From NCBI GenBank assembly GCA_049964535.1, contig JBMFXG010000136.1, forward strand, positions 1 through 7,554: a stretch of 7,554 nucleotides of DNA. The letters are read 5' to 3'. The notes below the pieces were generated by a model. That model was not told the origin of the DNA, searched no databases, and worked only from the letters and a program-made list of their open reading frames with translations. The stretch comes from JAJYZP01 sp049964535. Its GTDB lineage: Bacteria; Actinomycetota; Acidimicrobiia; Acidimicrobiales; Acidimicrobiaceae. This document shows positions 1-5,995 of the stretch, piece by piece (the first letter of the stretch is position 1; each line of letters starts with the position of its first letter). Made by a program: the position numbers and the translations under genes.

Positions 1-81
1 CCCAACGTTAAAAAACTCATCGGGGTAGACTCTACAAGTACAAGGACCTCGCCTGAGCTAACAAAGCGGTATGCACTGTGA
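1..81 (+). CDS. 3' end of an unidentified gene (partial)
   Basis: The first frame is open from the window edge and encodes 26 residues ending KRYAL before TGA at 79-81; the other two plus frames close within about 30 bases. The TGA shares bases with the GTG start of the next gene in the arrangement GTGA, a hallmark of translationally coupled actinobacterial genes. That junction is the main reason to believe this is coding. The visible tail is hydrophilic (Lys, Thr and Ser rich) with no membrane segment and no motif I recognise, so the product stays unknown. It probably sits in one operon with the membrane protein at 78-944. Confidence 0.55.
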   Translation, partial: PNVKKLIGVDSTSTRTSPELTKRYAL

Positions 82-944
82 CGACACCCACACAATCACG
101 AGATGATCAGCCCTCGAACTCACTTCGAGACTCGTCGGTCACTCAGCTGTATGAGAACTTCATCCCGCAGAGCTTGATCACAGAGATTGCGCCAGAAGGA
201 ATGCCGAAGGTCGGCTTCATCGCCAGGAGTTCAGCGACCCTAGGAATTGCCTCACTTGTTCTCTTTATTCTTGAAATTTTGACCATCCCGTTGATTGCGA
301 CCCGAATCTCGTGGCACGTCATCGTGGGGTCGATGCTAACGATCGTGGTGCTGACCAAGCTTGGGCTCGCAGGGTATCGATTTGTCGCCTACTACGGAGG
401 CGACAAAGAGTTTCTCAAAGCTGGGCCGCCATGGATCGGCCTGCGGTTTCTAGCTCCACTGCTCGCTGTGGTCAGCATCTTAGTTCTGGGGAGCGGCTTT
501 GAGCTGATCTTTGCCGGACCGAACTCGTTCTCGTCCTCTTTCCTGGTCCCCGCTCACACCCTTCTCTCGGTCGTATGGCTAGTACTTCTTGGACTCCACA
601 GCTTGGCGTATTTGAGACGGTCAGGCAGATCGATCGCCAGCGACAATCGAATGCTTTTGAAGAGGCGATCTCGCTCAGCGAACGCCGGTCAGATCCGAAC
701 GGCGCGTATTCGTCTCTCCATCTTGGTGCTCACGCTCGGCCTTGGTCTGCTCACGGCCTATGGCGTGCGTGGCCAGGTCCGTTCCTGGGCACACGAACTA
801 GCAAGCCATGCGACACTCAACACGTTCACACCGTTCTTGCCGAAGATTCACTCCACCTATACACGCCACGAAAAGATACTGGCAAAAGAGCGCCAGACAC
901 GACACCTAGAGGACGTCAAGGCATACGATAAATCCAAGGGCTAA
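78..944 (+). CDS. Five-helix integral membrane protein, possible b-type heme protein
   Basis: A 288-residue protein with about 50 polar N-terminal residues, four helices in two pairs (about 51-75, 78-104, 119-146, 155-180), an Arg-rich loop (180-212), a fifth helix (about 213-230) and a charged C-terminal tail. Conserved-looking features are H80 at the head of helix 2 (H-V-I-V-G-S-M-L), A115-G-P-P at the mouth of helix 3, and H160 and H174 in helix 4 (AHTLLSVVWLVLLGLH). In style this matches an uncharacterised actinobacterial membrane family (recalled, not searched). Paired helices with spaced His recall cytochrome b561-like diheme domains, so an electron-transfer role is possible but inferred. 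The GTG start is chosen because it overlaps the TGA of the upstream frame (GTGA); there is no clear Shine-Dalgarno sequence, consistent with coupled translation. Membrane assignment is firm; function is unknown. Confidence 0.85.
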   Translation: MTTPTQSRDDQPSNSLRDSSVTQLYENFIPQSLITEIAPEGMPKVGFIARSSATLGIASLVLFILEILTIPLIATRISWHVIVGSMLTIVVLTKLGLAGYRFVAYYGGDKEFLKAGPPWIGLRFLAPLLAVVSILVLGSGFELIFAGPNSFSSSFLVPAHTLLSVVWLVLLGLHSLAYLRRSGRSIASDNRMLLKRRSRSANAGQIRTARIRLSILVLTLGLGLLTAYGVRGQVRSWAHELASHATLNTFTPFLPKIHSTYTRHEKILAKERQTRHLEDVKAYDKSKG

Positions 945-1002
945 CGTGACCACCAACCGAGTTCACGGACGCTTGTTGACTCCTCCCGACAAGGCGCTCA
1001 AC

Positions 1003-1698
1003 CTAGTGGGCGCTAGGTAGCGAGTCGACAGGAAAGGCAATTCCCGTCGGTCGTTGACGAGTCTTGAGATCTCGGTGTCGGGCGAGATACTGCTGATGAG
1101 CCGACTCAGCAAAATAGAAGGCACCGAGTGGCTCGATCTCCGTTCGAACTGGGCCGAATCCCTCGAGGAGTAGGGATCGCTGGTACGCAAGTCGCATCTC
1201 CTCGGCGATCACGCAGTGAACACGATCGGGCGCGAAGATCATGCTGCGATAGTGAGTGCCAAGATCGATGCCCTGGCGCATCGAACCCGTTGGATCGTGT
1301 GCTTCGAAGAAGATCTTTACCAGCTCAACGAAGCTGACTACCTGCGGATCGTACACCACTAGTGCAGTCTCGCAGTGCCCCGTCATCCCTGTGAGCACCT
1401 CGTCGTAGGTGGGATTCGGCGTATAACCACCTGCGTAACCTACCGCAGTCACGACCACTCCGCTAACGCTCCAGTAGGTCTGCTCGGCACCCCAGAAGCA
1501 GCCCATCGCAAATCCCGCCACTTCACAGTGCTCGGGGTAAGGAGGAGTGAGCAGACATCCTAAAACTGCATGGAGTCGCTCGGGAGCTATCGGCACCGCT
1601 CTACCTGGATGAGCTCGGTCTCTCGATACCATCTGCATGCGACGTCCGAGGTAGGCGCTCTCTCCGTGCGATCCTGTTGAAACTCCTGAACCGTGCAA
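1003..1698 (-). CDS. msrA: Peptide methionine sulfoxide reductase A lacking resolving cysteines
   Basis: MsrA reduces the S-epimer of methionine sulfoxide in proteins and free methionine, in the cytosol. The 231-residue protein shows the catalytic motif G66-C-F-W-G70 (nucleophile C67), GYAGGYTPNPTYDEV at 87-101, GHCE at 107-110 with the acid E110, HDPT (134-137), RQGxDxGxHYRS (141-152) and a C-terminal AExxHQQYL (197-205). The stretch from PGR (31-33) through LHAV to FAMGCFWG matches the longer E. coli-type MsrA. The TTG start at 1698-1696 is preceded by GAGGA six bases away (TCCTC at 1705-1709 on the plus strand), which supports it; ATGs at codons 21 and 23 are alternatives. Oddities: where E. 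coli MsrA has its two recycling Cys, this protein has T213 and A221, and GHAE has become GHCE, adding C109. Other Cys are C48, C58 and C162. It is convergent with the membrane protein at 78-944. Family assignment is certain. Confidence 0.96.
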   Translation of the reverse strand: MHGSGVSTGSHGESAYLGRRMQMVSRDRAHPGRAVPIAPERLHAVLGCLLTPPYPEHCEVAGFAMGCFWGAEQTYWSVSGVVVTAVGYAGGYTPNPTYDEVLTGMTGHCETALVVYDPQVVSFVELVKIFFEAHDPTGSMRQGIDLGTHYRSMIFAPDRVHCVIAEEMRLAYQRSLLLEGFGPVRTEIEPLGAFYFAESAHQQYLARHRDLKTRQRPTGIAFPVDSLPSAH

Positions 1699-2359
1699 CG
1701 AAGGTCCTCGGCTAGCTCACAGCTTTGGGCACGAGACGGCCCAACGCTGCTACTGCATTAAGTTCGAACCGAACTATCACCGTTGCCAACTTTTACTCTC
1801 CTACTTCCATCGTTCGAGCATCGATAGTGAGTTTCCAACCGTACCAAACTGATCTCTATTCGACCCGTGCTTATCGGCACGGTCTCATCCGAAGCGAGGG
1901 TCTAGAGGTAGCTCCCGAGTGCTTCGTCGCATCGCAGAAGGAACGAACCGACACCGCACGATACCTGCGATAGGGTCGTTAAGAACGAGCTAGAAGACGC
2001 CGTTGGGGCGAGCGCCTCTGCGCTCAGCTTAAGAAGAAACACGCAGACATCGTGCTACCAAGGTGTATCGAGAACAACTTTCGGCACAGGCGCCCGCTGC
2101 ATCACCGAGCGCGCCAATATTATCTCCTCCTCTACTCGACAACCACGTACGCATTCAATCACAAAGGATTAGCTCAATGCAGGGTATTTCATTATTTGAA
2201 TCGATCTTCTACTATCGGAACCGTTCAAGGCTTAGCTAGCTTGCGGTTCGGATCTCGCCTTTCGGAGATCTCGATGGTCCTTCGATGACTGAAACACCAA
2301 GAAACGAGAGCGCTGACCAATGAAAGCAATCAACGGAAACTCGGACCGGTGCGATCTTG

Positions 2360-2394
2360 GGCCTACCTAGGCCTCACCGACAGAGGGCGCCCTC
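2360..2394. repeat. Two adjacent short palindromes
   Basis: GGCCTA and TAGGCC face each other across two bases (2360-2373), and nine bases later GAGGGCGCCCTC (2383-2394) is a perfect 12-bp palindrome. Both are read directly. Together they could be a protein-binding site or a small DNA or RNA structure about 100 bases beyond the end of the GNAT gene. No function can be assigned. Confidence 0.7.
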
Positions 2395-2413
2395 AACAGC
2401 AGACAACAGCAGA
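2394..2413. repeat. Perfect 10-bp tandem duplication
   Basis: CAACAGCAGA occurs twice head to tail (2394-2403 and 2404-2413), starting on the last base of the GAGGGCGCCCTC palindrome. It could be replication slippage at the palindrome or a doubled binding site. It is not in a convincing coding frame. Confidence 0.85.
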
Positions 2414-2466
2414 GATGACCGAAAGACCCCATAGTCATGTGCTTCTCGTGTCAGGTAGCACCAATC

Positions 2467-2485
2467 GCTCTCTCCACTCGAGAGC
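2467..2485 (-). terminator. Weak stem-loop after the GNAT gene
   Basis: GCTCTC (2467-2472) and GAGAGC (2480-2485) can form a 6-bp stem with a 7-base loop, about 10 bases past the stop codon of the minus-strand GNAT gene. The position suits a transcript end, but there is no T-tract on the minus strand, so it is not a standard intrinsic terminator. Chance is a real alternative. Confidence 0.2.
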
Positions 2486-2495
2486 TTATAAAGCC

Positions 2496-2984
2496 CTAGA
2501 GTTCGAGTCGAAACGGTAACAGGCAGAGACCATTCCCCACCGTGAGCGTTCGCTCTGATGGCTCAGAGAAGCCCATCGATCGATAGAGTCCGTGAGCGGC
2601 CACCATTGCCGGTGTCGAGAAGAGAAAAATTGCACGAGCTCGATCCGCCTGGGCCCTCAACTTACAGAACTCCATCATTGCGCGACCTACTCCACTGCCT
2701 TGAACAGCGGGATCAACGGCCAACATACGCACTCCTACTTCGCCAGCCTCGAGCTCTTCGGCGAACGGTGAGGAAGGGTCGCCAACGTAGGTTACCGATC
2801 CCACGATACGTTCACCCAGAAGAGCGACAAAGACTTCGGTAGACCTCGCTCGAATAGCTACATCTCTCAGTTCGTTCGCGTAGTTTTCGCTGAGATCAGA
2901 CCCTAAAAGGCCACGAAAAGCGCTCTCTACTAGCTCTCCGACCGCCAAGTACTCGTCCTCACGAGCAGGTCGTATCTCAATCAC
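2496..2984 (-). CDS. GNAT-family N-acetyltransferase
   Basis: A 162-residue acetyl-CoA-dependent acetyltransferase of the GNAT fold. The N-terminus I-E-I-R-P-A-R-x-x-D/E-x-x-A-V forms the usual first strand and helix. Motif A runs V-R-M-L-A-V-D-P (about 85-92) into the pyrophosphate loop Q95-G-S-G-V-G100, and motif B is A-H-G-L-Y-R-S-M-G-F (130-139), with a likely acid-base Tyr at 133. I choose the GTG at 2984-2982 because GGAGG stands four bases upstream and the GNAT domain begins at once. A longer frame from GTG at 3041 would add 19 Gly/Val/Glu-rich residues outside the fold and lacks a ribosome binding site. It lies about 150 nt downstream of the acyl-CoA synthetase on the same strand and may share its transcript. 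The substrate (amine, amino acid, antibiotic or protein) cannot be told from sequence. Fold assignment is secure. Confidence 0.9.
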   Translation of the reverse strand: MIEIRPAREDEYLAVGELVESAFRGLLGSDLSENYANELRDVAIRARSTEVFVALLGERIVGSVTYVGDPSSPFAEELEAGEVGVRMLAVDPAVQGSGVGRAMMEFCKLRAQADRARAIFLFSTPAMVAAHGLYRSMGFSEPSERTLTVGNGLCLLPFRLEL

Positions 2985-3134
2985 GCTCCCTCCAACCTCA
3001 TCTACGGCCACCTCTCCTACCCTACCCATCAGTTCTCTCACTCAGAGCTAGTGACCCTACGCTTCGCCGTCGTTCGAGGTATGAGCGAGATCGCCACGCT
3101 CGCTGCGGGGCAAGTTCACTCCCTACCTCGAGCC

Positions 3135-4697
3135 TTACGAGCGAACTCGGGCCTCAAGTTCGCTCCGCACGACCTTACCCATGTGGTTTCTCGGGAGAGA
3201 TTCGACGAAGATATACTCCTTCGGAACCTTATAGTTGACCAGATGGTCGCGACACCACGAGTTTAGCTGCGCAACCGTTGGTGACCCAGCAGCGGTGGCA
3301 ACGATCACCGCTACTACCTCCTCCCCCCACCGTTCAGAGGGACGGCCAACCACTGCACACTCGGCGACGCCAGGAAGTCCTTCTAGGACATTTTCAATCT
3401 CTCGAGGATAGACGTTGTATCCACCCGAGATGATGAGCTCCTTCGAGCGCCCAACGATCGACACGTAACCATCACGATCGCGTTGGCCAATATCGCCGGT
3501 TCGGAACCAGCCCTCGGAGTCGAACGCATCGACATTTGCGCTCTGCCTGCGCCAGTAGCCGTGAAAGGTCGAACTGCCACGAACGAGAATCTCACCACTG
3601 TCACCCTGGGCCAGCTTGACCTCGACACCGGGAAGTTCAAAACCAACGGTCCCAGGACGTCGCTCCCCTTCGTAAGGGTTAGAGAGGATCATCACTGTCT
3701 CGGTCATCCCGTATCGTTCGAGTACCTTCTGACCGGTAGCGGCGGAGATGGAGTGAAACAAGGTCTCAGGGAGCGGAGCCGAGCCACTCACTGCTAGGCG
3801 GACCTTGGCGAGCGCTCCACGGTTGGTGTGGTTCATAAGCGATCCATAGAGAGTCGGAACTCCAAAGAAGAGGCTGGTCGCGCCGCGCCCTATCTCGGCA
3901 AGCAAGGAGCTCGTATCAAAGCCGGAGGAGACCTGAAGCATCGATCCGCGTGAGAGCGCTCCGTGCACCCCGACCCCAAGACCGTGCATATGAAAGAGCG
4001 GCAAAGAGAGGGTGAGGCAGTCCTCGGAGCTCCAGCGCCAAGCGATTCCCAGGGAGTTTGTCGATCCAGCGAGTGCCGAGTGGGTGTGGACGACTCCTTT
4101 AGGTCGACCGGTAGTACCGGAAGTATAGAGCATCAACGCTCCGTCTTCGGGCGCTGGTTGCACAAGTTCCTCGGCAAAGGAGAGCTGGTGGAGACTATCA
4201 AAAGTAGGTGTGATGTGTGGCACCTGAAGTAGCTCATTGAGTTCACTTTGGGCCTCAGTACGATCGGCGATCAAGACCGACGGGAGAGCATCCTCAAAGA
4301 TAGAGAGGGCTTCGCGAGGACGGTAGTGAGGGTTGAGCGGAACGGCAATCGCTCCCGATCGCAGCACCGCCGCGTAGCACAGCACAAATTCGACGGGATC
4401 AAGGATCGATAGCGCCACACGACTCGAGCGCTGAACCCCAAGCCCTCGAAGAGCTCGGGCACGACGAGCGGTCTCCTCCTCCATATGGCCGGCAGAGATC
4501 GTGCGACCTGTCCCCACGTCCCTCATGACAACTGCCGTGGGATCCTCCACCCAGCGTCGCTCCCACTGCGAAACGAGCGTCATAGGTCCGGAGTCGTCCA
4601 GATACGCCCAGCGTGCATCGAGATATCCGTGACGACGCCACTGCTCAGAGCTCTCCGAGTCCTTCTTCGATGGTACCTTCTGGTCGATCTCACTCAT
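3135..4697 (-). CDS. AMP-forming acyl-CoA synthetase, malonyl-CoA synthetase-like
   Basis: An ANL-superfamily ligase that activates a carboxylic acid with ATP to an acyl-adenylate and then forms the CoA thioester. In this 520-residue protein the P-loop YTSGTTGRPKG is at 191-201, HMHG at 236-239, the A5 motif ERYGMTET at 327-334, T-G-D at 400-402 with the ribose-binding Asp402, the hinge region GRSKELIISGGYNVYPREIE at 416-435, and PRNHMGK ending in the adenylation Lys at K508. The run YGMTE...SNPYEGERRPGTVG and the SGSAPL motif resemble MatB/ACSF3 malonyl-CoA synthetases, but S286 stands where rhizobial MatB has an Arg in VPTFYTRL (from memory), so the acid may not be malonate. The ATG at 4697 lies inside the end of the esterase frame (ATGAGTGA, 8-nt overlap), so translation is probably coupled; an upstream in-frame TTG at 4718 has no ribosome binding site. 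Family call is firm; substrate is open. Confidence 0.93.
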   Translation of the reverse strand: MSEIDQKVPSKKDSESSEQWRRHGYLDARWAYLDDSGPMTLVSQWERRWVEDPTAVVMRDVGTGRTISAGHMEEETARRARALRGLGVQRSSRVALSILDPVEFVLCYAAVLRSGAIAVPLNPHYRPREALSIFEDALPSVLIADRTEAQSELNELLQVPHITPTFDSLHQLSFAEELVQPAPEDGALMLYTSGTTGRPKGVVHTHSALAGSTNSLGIAWRWSSEDCLTLSLPLFHMHGLGVGVHGALSRGSMLQVSSGFDTSSLLAEIGRGATSLFFGVPTLYGSLMNHTNRGALAKVRLAVSGSAPLPETLFHSISAATGQKVLERYGMTETVMILSNPYEGERRPGTVGFELPGVEVKLAQGDSGEILVRGSSTFHGYWRRQSANVDAFDSEGWFRTGDIGQRDRDGYVSIVGRSKELIISGGYNVYPREIENVLEGLPGVAECAVVGRPSERWGEEVVAVIVATAAGSPTVAQLNSWCRDHLVNYKVPKEYIFVESLPRNHMGKVVRSELEARVRS

Positions 4698-5718
4698 AGC
4701 GGGCGAGTCGATTCGCAAGGTAGGTCAGCGACATCGGGTACCGATACTCAATAGCGCTGTGGGTCGCATCGAAGAGCTCGAAGTAGAGATCGGTCACGCC
4801 GATGCGATGGAGTTCATCACGAAATGCTTGAGCCCCAAGGTCCAAGAAGTACTCATCACTGCGTCCGGCATCGATCCAGATCCCCCGAAGGCCGAGAAGC
4901 GCCTCTCGACGGGCATCAATCATATTGAGTGGATCCCATCTCCTCCAACGCTCCCAGACCTCAGGAATAACCCGACCTGTCGTAGTGTCAAATGGGAGTC
5001 GTATCGTACCGTCGGGCTCGGCAGAGAAGCACGCAGCTACCCCCAACATGGAGAGCAGCGGGCCATCACACGCTTTCGTAAAGGCCGTACGATCTTCAAA
5101 ATCCTGCCACCATGCCCAGATGTCTCCGTCATAGGGTCGAAGATATCGAGAGCACACACCGAAGTCGTGGATGTAGAGCAGTTCGTACAGCGCATCCCCA
5201 GCGTGTGTTGCTAGAGCTCCAAAGAGGTCGGGGCGTAGCATCGGAGTAATCATCGCCCCAAAACCTCCGCTCGACTTTCCTTGGACCGCACGACTCTCTG
5301 GCCGTGCTATGGTGCGATACTGGGAGTCGATAAAGTTCACGACGTCATCGCAGAGGTAGCTGTGGTAGCGCCCAGTTCCGGGCGAGTCAACAAATTGAGA
5401 ACCACCGAACTTCGTCCACGCGTCCACGTAGATCACGATCGCCGGCAACGCTTCTCCTGAGGCGAAAGCCTGATCAGCGGTCTCTAGGTATGGCTGACGA
5501 AAGGGAGTTCTATTCCTCCACATCTCAACATGTCCGGTGTAGCCCTGAAGCACGTAGATACAGGGAAAACGGCGATCCGACTCGATGTCGTAGTTAGGAG
5601 GAAGGTAGACGAGTATCGGTCGCGTAGCTGGGTCTCCCAGTGGATTGCCTTCCAGCGCTTCGCTATGGATCTCTCGCTTCTCCAAGCGCCCAGCTAGAAC
5701 CTTCGACCATGGCAACAC
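4690..5718 (-). CDS. Esterase-D-like alpha/beta hydrolase
   Basis: A 342-residue serine hydrolase of the putative esterase family that includes S-formylglutathione hydrolase, Fes and antigen 85 proteins (PF00756-like). The strand RPILVYLPPNY (33-43) and oxyanion-loop region YVLQGYTG (55-62) precede the nucleophile elbow G147-K-S149-S-G151, with S149 the likely nucleophile. The acid is D283 or, better placed, D288 in WIDAGRSDEY (281-290), and the base is H320 in DATHS. An aromatic, Trp-rich stretch (about 185-262) between elbow and acid is longer than I expect for esterase D and may form a lid or substrate site. No signal peptide is visible, so it is probably cytoplasmic. The GTG start follows GAAAGAGG nine bases upstream. 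Its 3' end overlaps the start of the acyl-CoA synthetase by eight bases, suggesting that the acid it releases is the ligase's substrate (inference). Substrate unknown. Confidence 0.9.
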   Translation of the reverse strand: MLPWSKVLAGRLEKREIHSEALEGNPLGDPATRPILVYLPPNYDIESDRRFPCIYVLQGYTGHVEMWRNRTPFRQPYLETADQAFASGEALPAIVIYVDAWTKFGGSQFVDSPGTGRYHSYLCDDVVNFIDSQYRTIARPESRAVQGKSSGGFGAMITPMLRPDLFGALATHAGDALYELLYIHDFGVCSRYLRPYDGDIWAWWQDFEDRTAFTKACDGPLLSMLGVAACFSAEPDGTIRLPFDTTTGRVIPEVWERWRRWDPLNMIDARREALLGLRGIWIDAGRSDEYFLDLGAQAFRDELHRIGVTDLYFELFDATHSAIEYRYPMSLTYLANRLARYE

Positions 5719-5995
5719 TGCTCGATACCTCTTTCCTTCACTACTAATCCCACCGCTACCCTACTGAGACACCTCCCCATAAGGTACTTCTGAGTGCAGT
5801 ACTGCTCTCTCATCGAGAAGATTTGGAGCTTCTCCACTATCGAACTTACCCACTGCAGCTCGCCCTGGTTACGCCGTACTGATGGTTTTACTCCTCGAGG
5901 AGCACTCTTGGAAAGACACCCCTATGCGAATCGACCTAAGTGATCCCATAGAGACCAAAATACGCAGCTCAGCAGGTAGAAGCTACGATACATGC
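5719..5995. promoter_or_regulatory. Divergent upstream region with palindromes
   Basis: This 277-base stretch separates the minus-strand esterase from the plus-strand lipoprotein and should hold promoters for both. Seen directly: GCAGTACTGC (5796-5805, perfect 10-bp palindrome), GAGAAG/CTTCTC across eight bases (5815-5834), and CTCCTCGAGGAG (5891-5902, perfect 12-bp palindrome). On the minus strand GTAGGGTAG (5756-5764) lies about 37 bases before the esterase start and contains TAGGGT, a possible actinobacterial -10 box, but no TTGAC-like -35 sits at the right distance. I cannot place a plus-strand promoter with confidence. Confidence 0.4.
5891..5902. repeat. 12-bp perfect palindrome upstream of the lipoprotein
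   Basis: CTCCTCGAGGAG reads the same on both strands. It lies about 95 bases before the preferred lipoprotein start, or just inside the frame if the distal ATG at 5882 is used. It could be an operator or a small mRNA hairpin; its function is unknown. Confidence 0.55.

Larger units (their letters stand above)
1699..2495. other. Long gene-poor interval between msrA and the GNAT gene
   Basis: About 800 bases lie between the start of msrA and the end of the GNAT gene. Two plus-strand frames of about 80 codons (1725-1973, 2052-2288) read as low-quality protein with no motif and no ribosome binding site, so I do not call them. I see no tRNA, rRNA or transposase remnant. What is visible: short inverted repeats (CCGTGC/GCACGG at 1865-1882, GAGCGC/GCGCTC at 2010-2025, GATCTC/GAGATC at 2251-2270), a run of palindromes and a tandem duplication at 2360-2413, and a 20-codon ORF at 2177-2239 behind AAAGGA. 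None has a T-tract that would make a standard terminator. The interval may hold a regulatory RNA, a decayed gene or the msrA promoter. Confidence 0.6.

Noticed and set aside
945..967. CGTGA/TCACG inverted repeat between the convergent left membrane gene and msrA as a terminator
   Set aside because: Only five pairs across a 13-base loop and no T-tract on either strand.
1761..1775. AGTTCG-AAC-CGAACT, which resembles a tRNA T-arm (TTCGAAC)
   Set aside because: On neither strand are there flanking T-stem, anticodon or acceptor pairs; the loop would be only three bases.
1725..2288. Two plus-strand frames of about 80 codons in the msrA-GNAT gap
   Set aside because: No ribosome binding site, no hydrophobic core pattern, no family motif; the composition looks like random translation.
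3084..3104. AGCGAG-N9-CTCGCT as a terminator after the acyl-CoA synthetase
   Set aside because: Six pairs, a nine-base loop and no T-tract; it may equally be chance, and the GNAT gene may be read through.
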